Positions 43,063-54,687 are shown, counted from the stretch's first letter. The stretch: DNA of 64,000 nucleotides from Saussurea involucrata (GCA_033807775.1 CM066321.1:234786350-234850349); one strand, 5' to 3'. A program made the numbers and translations. The notes: a model not told the origin generated them from the sequence alone.

Positions 43063-44142
43063 GATGACACTGCCTTTCGTCGCAAGCATACCGACGACAA
43101 AAGGTCGTTAGGTGTGAAAAAGCCCGATTTCAAGACAAAAGCAATTTCCAAAATAGAGCCCGCGTGCCAGATCTCGAACGTCCGATTCAAGACGAAAGCG
43201 GAGGCTAAGACTGCGACCAAATTTCCTCAGTACCCCAAGATATCCTCTTATGGATTCAAAGGATCTACTAAAGATTTGGTCGAAGCTCTGAAGACCGCCC
43301 AGGCGATTATTCGATGGCCAAAGAAGTCCGATCAAGACGACGCTAAGAAAGACAAATCTAAATGGTGTGACTTTCAAGTCGACCATGGTCACGCGACAGA
43401 TGATTGCATAGCTCTAAAAAAGGAGCTGGCGTATCACGTCCCGAAGGGCAATCTAAAAGACATCATCGACGACGTCGTTACCCCAGCTAACGACGTTCGA
43501 CCGCCAACCCCCGAGCATGCGAAAGTCGTCAATTGTATCACTAGTGGTTCCGACGTATGTGGTCTGACGTATTCCGCAGCCAAACGTCACGCCAGTCAAT
43601 CGCCTGACGATCGGCCTATTTCGTGTTCATCAAGGCCTAAAGGAGATCTGGAGTTGGAAGCTATGAAGATCGTATTCGACCAAGACGACCTCGGTGACTC
43701 GTATCAGAAGCATCATGACGGGTTGATCATTCAACTCACGGTTGGTAATTGTTTAACCCGACGAGTCTTGGTCGATGGGGGCAGTTCAGCGAACGCCATC
43801 TTCCTTGACACCATCAAGGCCATGGGAATCGATCGCTCGGAAATCACCCGACGTTCGACAACTTTGGTCGGTTTCAATGGAGAAGTGACGAGCACCTATG
43901 GAGATATCATCTTGCCAGTCTACGCCGGAGGAATCAACAAGCAGACCAAGTTCAGCGTCATCGACTATGCGTTGGCTTATAACATCATCTTAGGCCGACC
44001 ATGGATCCATGAGATGAAGGTCATTCCCTCGACGTATCATCAGACTCTGAAGTTCCCTACGCTGTGGGGAATCCAGGAGATAAAAAGTGAGCCAAAAGTC
44101 ACTCGTGATTGCTATAAAACCACTCTGAAGCCGCGAAAGTAG
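43063..44142 (+). CDS. Element 3 nucleocapsid-like segment and aspartic protease
   Basis: In frame with gag after the TAG at 43060. A basic region leads to a zinc-finger-like WCDFQVDHGHATDDC (C-x8-H-x5-C), the variant found in Tat/Ogre Gag. The retropepsin domain follows: the active site is LVDGGSSANAIF (D-G-G where D-S/T-G is usual), with the later IILGRPWIHEM as the second conserved block. The frame closes with TAG at 44142, shortly after the protease. Nothing with RT motifs follows, so this is the whole of the plus-strand coding capacity. D-G-G may weaken activity; some Tat elements do carry DGGSSAN, so it need not be a defect. Confidence 0.85.
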   Translation, partial: DDTAFRRKHTDDKRSLGVKKPDFKTKAISKIEPACQISNVRFKTKAEAKTATKFPQYPKISSYGFKGSTKDLVEALKTAQAIIRWPKKSDQDDAKKDKSKWCDFQVDHGHATDDCIALKKELAYHVPKGNLKDIIDDVVTPANDVRPPTPEHAKVVNCITSGSDVCGLTYSAAKRHASQSPDDRPISCSSRPKGDLELEAMKIVFDQDDLGDSYQKHHDGLIIQLTVGNCLTRRVLVDGGSSANAIFLDTIKAMGIDRSEITRRSTTLVGFNGEVTSTYGDIILPVYAGGINKQTKFSVIDYALAYNIILGRPWIHEMKVIPSTYHQTLKFPTLWGIQEIKSEPKVTRDCYKTTLKPRK

Positions 44143-44861
44143 ACCTTCTATTGTGGCGACTCACGACGACATTTAGTGTATCGTCTTAGAATCGCCACAA
44201 GGGGGCAATATGGTAGCAATAATCAAGACGTCCCACGTAGTTGGGCACGACGTGTCAGAAAAGGTGTGTCTTCTAAACCCTTTTCTATTTTTTCATACGA
44301 TTTTTTAACAACGACGGTTACTGACTTAAGCATTGGAGGGTCGTTGGTTAGCCAACGACCAACCTCTGACATTGTGTATTCCGCAAAATCGCACGACAAT
44401 AATCAAACGACTCTAGTTTCGCAAGGTCGCACGACATAAACGATCAGGTCTATGACTTGATCATCCTTCTACAGGGGCACACGATTCGAATTAATCGCAC
44501 AGCTTAGTCGTACGATCGCGAGGTCTAGCAATCTCATGATCGCGAGGTCGAGCAATCTCATGATCTAAGTTTCTTGACTTAGAAAAAAATTTCATACTCC
44601 GAATGTATGCTTTAGTCGCATGTTCTTATATTTATATACACGATTTGAAAGTCTATTGGCTTACGTTCCAGTTATTGTGTTACAATAGATGCCTAAGTCG
44701 CATGATTCCTTGTATATTTTTTATGAATTTGACAGTCGATGTGATATTTTATAAAGCGCAAGTTCAAAAGAAGCCCAAATTTCATTCATCAAATAAACCG
44801 TCAATTACATCTCGACCACCAACGGTCGATCGATAAAAACAAAAGTAAAGAATTTTTGCGG
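44143..44861 (+). other. Element 3, non-coding stretch between protease and antisense gene
   Basis: No convincing reading frame on either strand. RT, RNase H and integrase would be expected here in a complete gypsy element. Rich in TCGCACGA-like words. Confidence 0.6.
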
Positions 44862-46976
44862 TTAGATTTGAGGAGGGGCATCAGTCACATCCTTGCCTGA
44901 GGTCCCGCCCTGAAGACCTTCGTCTACCACCTCCTCCTCGACGTCCTTCTCGTCATCCGAATCAAGGTCTCTCACAGTCCCGGTGCCCTTCAAGTAAATA
45001 TCGAGCTCTACCGACACCGAAGCAAGAGGATCCTTCCCCAATAGATGTCGCCTCATGATCGCTGCCCTAGCAGTCAGGCGAGATATAGCAAAAACGGACT
45101 TACACTCGCCCTTAGCAGCTTGCACCTCTTTCTCCAGACTCTCCACCTTGGACTTAGAATCCTCGGCTTCCTTTGTAATCGCAGCCAAGGATTCCTTAAC
45201 CTTGTCCATCTCCTCCCTCTGATCGGCAACCATGGACAGGGTCTGTGTCAAGCGATGATTGGCCTCGTCCTTTGCACGTCCGACGGCCTCTAGATGTTTC
45301 AAGGCGTCATCGAGACGTTTTGACAGAGCCTCTTCACGCTCTGCGGCGACCTTCGCTCTATCCAACGCCGCGTTCTCCCTCTCGTGCGCAGCAGACATTA
45401 GATCCTTTATCTTCATTGTCTCACCCCGCAAAGCTAGGGAAGCCTGGAACGCCTACAAAATCATAAAACAAATATTATAAATAAACATACGACAACGAAC
45501 AACGACACCGACAAACGAACCAAGTCTTGAAAGAAAGACTTACCATGAAAGCCAGCCCGGCGACATGAGCTCCCGTCTCCTCGATAGGAACTCCCACGAA
45601 ACGCTCCCTGAAAGAAGGGAGCAGATATTTCCCCATGTGAGGAAATAGGTTCGTCCCGTCCAGGACACTGCTGGCCATAAAGTCCGACGGCAATGTAAAA
45701 TTCACCGTCGTGACCTTAGCCCCTCCCGTCGACTGATCCTTGCCCTTGCCGGCCGACAAAGGATCCGACGTGGCTGACGGGGACTTCTCTGTTTCCGTCG
45801 GAGGCGCAGAACTAATAGGTGTCGCAGCGATCGCATTAGAAGACGACTTCTTGGGTGATGCGACCTTCGCCTTCTCAGGCATAATGACTCTAGACGAGTC
45901 GCGAACTCCCGAAGACGGTTCCCTCGGAATCGTCGTCCGCGTCTTCTTCGGAACATCTGGACCAGCGGACATAAGCTTCTGCCTCTGCTCCTTGCCCTTA
46001 CGAGCAAGCTCGAGCTCAGCTGCTCTTTTAGCAGAGACACGCGGCATCCGTGGTTGAGACTCCCCTAGAAACCACAGAAGAATAAAAATTATGAAAATCA
46101 AGGGAAGAAGAATCGAATTAACACAGAAAGAAATAAGAAGGTACGCTTACCAGTCATCTCTCTTTCTTCTTTCGACTCCCCTTCTTCCTCACGTTTCTCC
46201 CCCTGATTTTCTCCTAAGTATACTAAATCCTCGTCGTCGTCCACCAGTTGTCGTACGACAAATGACCGTTCCCCAGTGCTGAACTCTAAGAACGCGTCGA
46301 TCTTTGCTTGAGAATTAGCGTAAGGCTTCACGTCCTCGAACTTTATGGCTGTCGACATATAAAAAATAAGTTAAAAACCAAAAAACGCAGACGACAGACA
46401 ACAAAAAAAAATACAAAGCTCACCCGATGTATTCCAGCTGGCCCTAATCCAATCACTCTCAGAGTCAAGGGTCGACTTACGCACAAATGCGTATCGAGTC
46501 TTCCACCCGCGATCGTTCACAGCGGTCCTAAGGACCAGAACCCGATCACCTTTAAGTCTAGAGTATAAACTGCAGCGATGACTCCCATCTTTCTTGGCTT
46601 GATAAGCCAAAAGGAGGTCGCGTACATTCATGGGAGATTCCCAATTCTTAGTGACACGCTCGATCACTTGTACAAATTCTAGCATAAAAGCCAAATTCCC
46701 AATTCTTAGTGACACATTCATGGGAGATTCCCAAAACTGGGGCATTAGTTGACCCGGTGCTAAGTCAAATTCTAGCATAAAAGCCTTAACTAGAGGTGAG
46801 TAGGGCCATTCAAAGCCAATCTTAAATGGATATTCGTATATCACGATATAACCCTCGGGACATTCGTTCGATCGAATCTGGCCTGTGCAAATTAATTCGA
46901 CCTACGAAGGGATTTTAGCTAACCTCCTAAAGTCATCAAGATCCGACTGTTCTTGAATATTGCTCTCAGGGTCCAT
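44862..46976 (-). CDS. Element 3 antisense spliced gene ('putative gypsy type transposon' family)
   Basis: Minus-strand exons: 46976-~46905, ~46880-46433, 46348-46151, 46064-45544, 45452-44862. Junctions 2-3, 3-4 and 4-5 have canonical sites (GTGAGC, GTAAGC, GTAAGT donors; GACAG, TTTCTAG, TTTTGTAG acceptors) and join in frame. The exon 1-2 junction is uncertain. The protein, roughly 600 residues, has the PECPEGY-like ECPEGYIVIYE and FMLEFDLAPGQLMPQFW, as in the plant Transposase_28 family known from antisense ORFs of Tat elements. A Lys/Arg-rich middle and a long coiled coil (ERENAALDRAKVAAEREEAL) follow, then an acidic tail. Its role is unknown; the family name does not imply transposase activity. 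Exon 2 has a small internal duplication but stays open. Confidence 0.75.
46624..46785 (-). repeat. Local scrambled duplication in exon 2 of the antisense gene
   Basis: ACATTCATGGGAGATTCCCA occurs twice (near 46624 and 46710), as do TTCCCAATTCTTAGTGACAC and AAATTCTAGCATAAAAGCC. The duplication leaves the frame open. Confidence 0.75.
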
Positions 46977-47439
46977 CGATACCTCTAAAAACAGATTGGA
47001 GAAATCGAAAAAATCGTACCTTATATATAAGCGCTCTAAGACCTCGAAAATCCTAACTGAGTCGCAGATTCTCACAGGATTAGTAATGATCGGGCAAAGA
47101 ACAGCAAGAAGATCGAGAGGAAATCTTCGCTTGAGACTCTTTGAAATCGTAAAACAGAATAGATCCATTGAGGTCTCTATTTATGCAAACGATCGAATCC
47201 CTTGATGATTGCCACGCATCCTCATCTTTTCGTATAGCCACATGGATCGTCGACACCTGTCAAAGACAGCTGGTAAGCACAATCGTGCGTCAGTATGACG
47301 TCACGACCTCGTTTTCTCTTCGACTTCTCGTTCAGTTAGAATTGAACCAATCCGGTTCCGAGACAACCAAGGTATTTTTCAACACAAGACCCTGAACACC
47401 CGACAGGCAAAATTTAAAATTCGAATTTGCCATCCTACT
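46977..47439 (-). promoter_or_regulatory. Likely promoter region of the antisense gene
   Basis: Upstream of the antisense ATG the minus strand has GCATAAATAG (47187-47178) and a palindromic TTATATATAA (47021-47030), either of which could be a TATA box. Otherwise no features; element 2 inserted at 47440. Confidence 0.35.
47435..47439. repeat. Target-site duplication of element 2, left
   Basis: CTACT, repeated at 60511-60515. Confidence 0.95.
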
Positions 47440-48404
47440 TGTTGATCCAAACCCTCAGTGATTTGATAATGACCCTCTCTTATATACTTAGTGAAAATTG
47501 TAAGTAAACAAAATGTATCAGAGTTTCACTATCGTTGATAAGTACTAAGATCTTACAGTACCACTGATAGAACTCTCGCTCTTTTAAATTAAACATTCAA
47601 CGAACACTGTTCATCATTAATGCGCTGAGTCTGTTCAGTCATTATGATGATCGCTGATAAGTTAGTTGTTTACTTATGATCCCTGAAGACAAGTTTCACG
47701 TCAACAAGGGTTCTACGCTGAAGTCGAAGATCAAGCTCAAGAACCAGCGACAAGTCTCCTAATGAACTGATGCGGATCAGCGAAGACTTAGATTTGTCCA
47801 CTCAACGTGAAGTATCAAGTACGAGACTTCAGCTATCGCTGAACTTTATCATCTACTGAATAGTAAATGATAATCGCTGAATCAACGAAAGCTGATCATG
47901 AAGTCCTCCGTACAAAGTACTTTTGTCTTAACCACCCTTGCACGCCTCCGTACGAAATGTCAGAAAAGAACCTCCAAATATCTGAAATCGTACAACCACT
48001 CTGATACTACACTGTTCATCCTTACGGCTACTAAGGTTGTCAACCAAGGTCAATGACATGCAACCAACCAGCTGATGACACGTGTAAAGTATATACTGAC
48101 TTGCATTAAATGCATGCAGTATATAAAGAGATGAACTCACTTCATTTTGAAGTAACTTGCTAACTCTGGACAAATTCATATCTCTTATCTCAAGATAGGT
48201 TATTATTAGTAATTTCCTTATCTTTCTTAGTGCAAGAAACCTTAGTGTTCCAACTTGTTTAGATTTAGGTTTATCCTTAATCTTGTTTCCGCAACAAGCT
48301 GTAAATTGTTAATGATTTATCAATAAACAATTTAGAAAAGTAAAATCTGTGTGTTTGTATTCAACCCCCCTTCTACAAACTTGTATAGGCCTTCGGGACC
48401 AACA
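47440..48404 (+). repeat. Element 2 5' LTR
   Basis: 965 bp; ACACGTGT and TATATAAA (48120-48127) promoter boxes as in element 1. Confidence 0.97.
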
Positions 48405-48406
48405 AG

Positions 48407-48420
48407 TGGTATCAGAGCGG
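48407..48420 (+). other. Element 2 primer-binding site
   Basis: TGGTATCAGAGCGG, two bases after the LTR. Confidence 0.9.
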
Positions 48421-48484
48421 ATTTGTTTAATCTCATAAACAAGATCTAATCTAAGATATTTCTCTTCCTTGCTATTATCTGAAA

Positions 48485-50902
48485 ATGGCCTCTCACACAA
48501 ACACAAATTATATAGACAATGGTTCTCTTGCAAAACCCCCTAGATTTTCCAGAGATAACTTCAACTTGTGGAAAAACAGGATGACACTCTTCTTAGAAGG
48601 TGTAGACCCTACTATACCTTACTATCTTGAGAACGGCCCACACATCCCTGTAACAATTGATCCTTTAGATCCAGCCACTGCAAATAGACCTGCTATTCCA
48701 GAAAGGCTGATTCCTAAAGAAATCCATCAGTGGACCGACGAAGATAAGAAGAAAGTGGCTATAGATACAAAAGCCAGATCCATACTATCCATGGCCCTTC
48801 CTGCCGAAGTCTACCATTCCGTCATGAACCTGAAGTCATCAAAAGCCATGTGGGACACAATATGTGTTCAGTATGAAGGAACGTCTGAAGTCCAGGACTC
48901 AAGAAAGATCAACCTGGTAAGACAATACGAAAGCTTCATTTCTGGTAAGAATGAAACTCTCTCTGAAGTTCACCAACGTTTTAATTGTTTAATTATAGAT
49001 CTGAAAACTGTTGGTAAGGAATATTCTAACTTTGAAGTGCTGACAAAGTTTCTAGAATGTTTACCTGAAAGCTGGGACAATTATTCCATGTGTCTTAAGC
49101 TGTCAAAGGATCTAAGATCAATGACCCTTGCTACCTTATATGGCACATTGCTGAATCATGAGCAATCTAGCCATCTTAAGAAGAATCTTGTAAAAGATTC
49201 CAAAAGCACCCCTGTTGCTTTATTCTCAGAGGAACCTTCTACTCAGCGACCCTCGGTCACTATCACTGAGTTAGAGAGTAACTCTGAAAGGTCATCAGAT
49301 TCTGATTCTTCTGATGATGATGAATCCTTGTCTCTCCTAACTAAAACGTTCAGGAGATACGCCAAGAAGAAAATGTTTAGAAAGAACAAAACTCTTTCCA
49401 TAGCTGACAAGCCTAAATCATCAGCTTATGTTGATAAGGCTACTGCTACTTGTTTCAACTGCGAAAAGACAGGTCATTTCGCTAACGAGTGCAGGTCAAA
49501 GAAAATCATGAGACCTTCAGCTTTTACAAAGAAATCATTTGTTCCAAGGAATAAAGATGACAAATACTCAAAGCTGAAGGAGAAGTATGCAAAGCTGAAA
49601 AGCTTTAAAAAGAAAGGAAAAGGCCTGATGGCTGACTATGATTGGGCTGCTTCTGATGAAGAAGCCTCATCATCTGATTCTGAAGATGATGAAGCAAATC
49701 AATGTCTCATGGCCAAGATTGAAGAAGAGGAAGAAAGTTCAGACATTCCCTCCACTTCAACATCTGCCATTCAGGTATCACCTTCTTTATTTACCAATAT
49801 TGCAAATATTGATGAAGCTGATAGTCTCCGTAAAATCGATCTATTGACTAGAAGTTTATACGAAGCCATGAACGGCAAAGCTGTGGTTGAAAACCAAAAT
49901 CTTGATCTCGCTGAAAAGCTTAAAAACTGCCACCTTCAAATAGAAAAGCTTTCTAAAATTGAAGATGATTTTAAAGATCAAGTCTATTTAAATCAGCTAG
50001 TCAAAATCGAACGAGCAGAAGCTATCGCTGCATTAAAAGCTGAACAAGCTACTGTTGAAGGATGGTGTAATTATTCAACAAAGATCACTGAGATAATTAA
50101 GGCTCAGATTCCTCTGAGTGATAAACGTGGTCTGGGTTATAAATATGATACTCCAAAACCAACCACTGAACGTTCAATGCTTAAATTTGGAACGTTCGTA
50201 TCCTCAGTCGCTGACACTTCATCATCTCAGTGCTCCTCGTCCGTTACACCAATCCCTGAGGAAACTCCTACCTCCTCAAAAGGTAAGGAGAAAATGGTTT
50301 ATTCAAAACCTACCTCTGTCTCTAAAGACAAAGGTAAAGGAATTGTTATTTATCAAAATCCTCAGAAGGGTACCTTAGTACCAAAGCTGAATGCTTCTAA
50401 AGCCTCAGTGACCTACCCCTCTGGATCTAGAAAGCTGATCTCTGGATCTATTCAGCGATCTACTCCTAGACTCAGAGTGGATATCCTTGGTAAGAAATCT
50501 GAAGAACTGAATGTTCGTCCCATTTCTAAAGCCAATAGTTTACTTGGTGCTGGCACTTCTAATTCAAAATTAAAAGCTCAGCATACAAGTGGTCCTAGAA
50601 CTACTTTTAGTTATAGGAAATGTTATCACTGTGGACTTACCGATCATATTGCTAGTAAGTGCCCCACAGCCACCAAAGCTGAAAAGATAGCTAAGGTGAA
50701 GATTGCCCCCAAGGCAAAGAAGACCAACCCTGGTGAAAATCAGGTCAAGGTGACTCATACCACTGAGGTTAAGAAATTAACCAAAGTGAAGAAAGACAAA
50801 GTTGAATCTTCAAATGCTGCGAAGACCGCTGAACCTTCCATTCCAACTACTTCCACTGACAAACGTGTATACATGGTTAAGTGGGTACCTAAGAAAAACT
50901 AA
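48485..50902 (+). CDS. gag: Element 2 gag, intact
   Basis: 805 residues from MASHTNTNYIDNG to WVPKKN. The N-terminal UBN2-like Gag domain covers about residues 10-235. The first CCHC knuckle, CFNCEKTGHFANEC, lies near residue 325. An acidic Ser/Asp stretch (SDEEASSSDSEDDE) and a coiled coil with IDLLTRSLYEAMNGK and EKLKNCHLQIEKLSKIEDD follow near residues 385-520. Next is a Ser/Lys-rich region, and then a second knuckle, CYHCGLTDHIASKC, near residue 710. Two knuckles and more than 800 residues make this a large Gag, as is usual for SIRE/Maximus elements. It is transcribed from the 5' LTR. It is the only undamaged copia gag in the window. Confidence 0.93.
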   Translation: MASHTNTNYIDNGSLAKPPRFSRDNFNLWKNRMTLFLEGVDPTIPYYLENGPHIPVTIDPLDPATANRPAIPERLIPKEIHQWTDEDKKKVAIDTKARSILSMALPAEVYHSVMNLKSSKAMWDTICVQYEGTSEVQDSRKINLVRQYESFISGKNETLSEVHQRFNCLIIDLKTVGKEYSNFEVLTKFLECLPESWDNYSMCLKLSKDLRSMTLATLYGTLLNHEQSSHLKKNLVKDSKSTPVALFSEEPSTQRPSVTITELESNSERSSDSDSSDDDESLSLLTKTFRRYAKKKMFRKNKTLSIADKPKSSAYVDKATATCFNCEKTGHFANECRSKKIMRPSAFTKKSFVPRNKDDKYSKLKEKYAKLKSFKKKGKGLMADYDWAASDEEASSSDSEDDEANQCLMAKIEEEEESSDIPSTSTSAIQVSPSLFTNIANIDEADSLRKIDLLTRSLYEAMNGKAVVENQNLDLAEKLKNCHLQIEKLSKIEDDFKDQVYLNQLVKIERAEAIAALKAEQATVEGWCNYSTKITEIIKAQIPLSDKRGLGYKYDTPKPTTERSMLKFGTFVSSVADTSSSQCSSSVTPIPEETPTSSKGKEKMVYSKPTSVSKDKGKGIVIYQNPQKGTLVPKLNASKASVTYPSGSRKLISGSIQRSTPRLRVDILGKKSEELNVRPISKANSLLGAGTSNSKLKAQHTSGPRTTFSYRKCYHCGLTDHIASKCPTATKAEKIAKVKIAPKAKKTNPGENQVKVTHTTEVKKLTKVKKDKVESSNAAKTAEPSIPTTSTDKRVYMVKWVPKKN

Positions 50903-50920
50903 TCTTCCTTTGTATTGCAG
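50900..50920 (+). promoter_or_regulatory. Element 2 gag-pol junction: TAA plus acceptor-like CAG
   Basis: TAA at 50900-50902, then TCTTCCTTTGTATTGCAG ending at 50920; pol follows in the same frame as gag. Confidence 0.5.
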
Positions 50921-53900
50921 GTTAAGAAGGGTATCTGGTATCTCAATAGCGGATGCTCTAGACACATGACTGGTAAGAAAAGCCTGCTCGTTGAATACAA
51001 GGAAGAGAAAGGTCCCTCTGTGACTTTCGGTGGAAATGGAAAAGGACACACCCGAGGGTATGGTGTACTTTCAAATGGTACAACCTCCTTCAGAAGAGTC
51101 GCATATGTTGAAGGGCTGAAGCATAATCTTCTGAGCATCAGTCAGCTTTGCGACATGGATAACAACGTGATTTTCACTAAGGAATCCTGCTTTGTCTCTG
51201 ACAAAAAGGAGAAGATAGCTCTCAGCGGTTATCGTTTGGAAAATGTTTATGTAATAAACATGGACTCAACAACCACTGAGAACTCCTGTTTCTTCTCAAA
51301 GGCATCTTCTGATGTTAACTGGCTGTGGCACAAAAGGCTCTCACATCTCAAATTCAAGACGCTGAATACTCTTTCCTCCAAAGAGTTAGTCACTGGTCTA
51401 CCTCAACATTCATACGCCAAAGAGTCTTTATGTTCAGCGTGTGAAAAAGGGAAGCAGACCAAGGCAAGCTTCAAGTCAAAGCAAGTCTCCTCAGTGTCAT
51501 CTCCTCTACAACTACTCCATATGGATTTGTTTGGCCCCGTTAACAAACAATCCATCGCTGGAAAGAAATATACGCTGGTCATAGTTGATGAATTCTCTCG
51601 TTACACATGGCTAATGTTTCTCCGTTCTAAGAGTGACACCCCTGAAGAACTCATCACCTTTGTTCGGAAGATGGAAACTCTGAACAATATGACTGTTCGC
51701 TCAATAAGGAGTGATCATGGAACTGAATTCAAAAACAGTTCTCTTGATTCCTTCCTTGAGAGTAAGGGTATTTCTCACAACTTTTCGTCAGTGAGAACAC
51801 CACAACAAAATGAAGTCGCTGAAAGAAGAAATAGAACAATTATTGAAGCTGCACGTTCAATGCTCAGCGATTCTCACCTGCCTACTCAGTTTTGGGCAGA
51901 AGCTGTCAACACCGCTTGTTTTACGCAAAACAGGTCGCTGATAGTTAAAAGATTCAAAAAGACAGCCTATGAACTTTTTCATGGGAGAAAGCCTTCAATC
52001 AGCTTTCTTCACATCTTTGGATGTCAGTGTTTCATACTGAACAACAGAGATGCCCTTGGAAAGTTTGATCCTAAGGCTGATGATGGAATCTTTCTTGGAT
52101 ACTCCTCAGTCTCCAAAGCCTTCAGAGTCTTCAACCGTAGAAGACAAACTGTGGAAGAAACTATTCACGTCACGTTTGACGAATCCCGTTCAGCGAACTC
52201 TAAACCGAACGCTGATACTGAAGAACTGAATCAATGGATGTTTTCTCATCTTGGTGATTCAGAAGAAGTTCCCACTCCTCATGCTCATCCAGTAGAAGAT
52301 GATAGTCCCACTATCATTCCAAACATGCAGAACAGTGAAGCTGAAACATCATGGGTCTCAGCTGTTCCTATAAACACTATACCTGCAGTTGATCCAAATG
52401 TCTCAGACATTCGATCTATTTCTCAGCATTCAGTGAATGAAGTGACAAATGCAAACATTCCTCTCTTAGCTGATAATCTAGAAGTAGCTGAAGCCTCATC
52501 TTCAGTTTCTCCAGTTCAGACTGAGTCAACGACGTATGTTCCGGCTCAGCGATGGACTGTAAATCACCCAATCGATCAAATTCTTGGTGATCCCAACGCT
52601 GGTATTCAGACTCGTAAAAGTGCAGGTAATATTTGTTTATTTGTTAACTTTATTTCTCTAACTGAACCAAAGAAAATAGATGATGCCCTCAGAGATCCAA
52701 ACTGGGTCAGCGCTATGCAAGAAGAGCTGACTGAATTCAAAAGAAACAAAGTTTGGAAACTTGTTCGGAGACCAACTGACAAAACGGTGATAGGCACTAA
52801 ATGGGTCTATCGAAACAAGTTGGACGAACATGGTACTGTAACTCGCAACAAAGCTCGTCTTGTTGCTCAGGGATACAGACAAGAGGAAGGCATAGATTAT
52901 GACGAAACTTTTGCTCCAGTAGCAAGACTTGAATCTATTCGTCTTTTCTTAGCATATGCTGTACACAAAAACTTCACTGTACATCAGATGGATGTTAAGT
53001 CAGCGTTTCTAAATGGAAAGCTGAATGAAGAAGTGTATGTGGAACAACCTCCAGGATTCTCAGATCCTAAGCGTCCAGGTTATGTTTATAAACTAGACAA
53101 GGCACTTTATGGCTTAAAGCAAGCTCCTCGTGCATGGTATGATACTCTCTCTACTTATCTCCATATTGAAAAATTTGAGAGAGGAAAGATTGACAAAACT
53201 TTATTTTTTAGAAAAGTGAAAGGTCATATCATTTTAGTTCAAATATATGTTGATGACATTATATTTGGTTCTACTAACCCTGAGCTTTGTACTCGTTTAG
53301 CTGATAGAATGAAAGATGAGTATAAAATGAGCATGATGGGTGAACTAACATATTTCCTTGGTCTTCAGATTAAGCAAACTGAAAAAGGAACTTTTATAAA
53401 TCAGGGAAAATAAGTTAAAGATATGCTGAAGAAATTCGACTTAACTGAAAGTTCAGCTATGAAAACCCCTATGGCACCACCGCTGACACTTGATAAGGAC
53501 ACAAAGGGTGTTCCTGTCAATGTCACATTGTACCGTGGGATGATCGGCTCACTATTGTATCTTACAGCTAGCCGACCCGATATTATGTTTGCAACATGCT
53601 TGTGTGCACGATATCAAGCTGAACCTAAGATATCTCATATGAAAGCTGTAAAGCGAATCTTTCGATATCTTAAGGGTACAGCGAATCTAGGCCTTTGGTA
53701 TCCCAAAGACTCAGGATTCGATCTAACCGCCTATTCAGACAGTGATTTTGCAGGTTGCAAAATGGATAGGAAAAGCACCACAGGAGGATGTCAGCTCCTG
53801 GGTGGAAAGCTGGTAAGTTGGACAAGTAAGAAGCAAAACTCAGTGTCCACTTCCACAGCTGAAGCTGAATGTGTAGCCGCTGGAAGCTGTTGTTCTCAGG

Positions 53901-54193
53901 TCTTGTGGATGAGAAATCAGCTACTAGACTATGATCTTCAGCTCTCCAAAATTCCAATCTATTGCGACAGCACAAGTGCCATCGCTATAGCAAACAATCC
54001 AGTGCTACACTCAAAGACAAAACACATAGAAATCAGATATCATTTTATCAGAGATCATGTGATGAATGATGATATAGAACTTCATTTTATCCCAACTGAT
54101 TATCAGTTAGCTGATTTGTTTACCAAACCTCTTGATGAGACAAGATTCAACTTTCTCATCAGCGAGCTTGGAATGCTGAACTTTGAAGGGTAA
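50921..54193 (+). pseudogene. pol: Element 2 pol, one stop and a mutated protease active site
   Basis: Domains are as in element 1. The protease motif reads WYLNSGCSRHMTG, so the catalytic Asp is Asn (codon at 50945-50947). The zinc domain has WHKRLSHLKF and CSACEKGK. The integrase DDE is in LLHMDLFGP, IRSDHGTEF and QNEVAERRNRT, where the usual Gly before Val is Glu. RT has VHQMDVKSAFLNG and YVDDIIFGSTNP. RNase H has STAEAECVAAGSCCSQ and ends LGMLNFEG. TAA at 53411-53413 replaces a Tyr codon of element 1, separating RT from RNase H; the frame is otherwise open to 54193. Loss of the protease Asp should block polyprotein processing. Confidence 0.93.
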
Positions 54194-54602
54194 AATCTTC
54201 AGCGGTTCACATTTGATCAACGATACGTTTATACAATCTTGTATAGCCTTCGGGATAAAATCAACTTATATAATCCATTTCATCATCTTCTCTCTGAATA
54301 AACTTGGTTAAACTGATATCCTGGTATGTTTTCTCTATCTGACAAATCGCATGTAAATGCAAGATTTCAAGATAAATTACATCGCTGAATATCTCTTCCT
54401 TAACAGCGATATTTTGAAAGTTCTTTAAACCTTCACTGATATTTTCTATTCAGTGCTTCATGTTTTTCAAAAGAGTCCCTGAGCTTTCAAAACCTCAGAG
54501 ACATCCTAAAAGAATGTGAAAGGACAGTTGTGACGTCATTGCAACGGATAACACCAAGCACGATTTCTTTCTGACACACGTTTGCACGTTTCGTTCAAAC
54601 TT
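54194..54602 (+). other. Element 2 spacer after pol
   Basis: No reading frame. It contains an extra copy of an LTR-end-like phrase (CTTGTATAGCCTTCGGGA near 54239) that element 1 lacks at this place. Confidence 0.6.
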
Positions 54603-54687
54603 CCAATCAAATGCAAACACGTGTACGTGTCATGATGAAAACCTTTTCCCGCTCAAGGTTTTCTCTCTCTAAAACTCCCTATATAAA
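54603..54687 (+). promoter_or_regulatory. Internal promoter of ORF3 in element 2
   Basis: CCAAT (54603-54607), ACACGTGT (54617-54624) and TATATAAA (54680-54687), the same order as in element 1 and in the LTR. Confidence 0.55.

Noticed and set aside
44862..46976. A transposase gene
   Set aside because: The family label 'putative gypsy type transposon' is historical; no catalytic triad is visible, and the gene is an antisense ORF of a Tat-type element.
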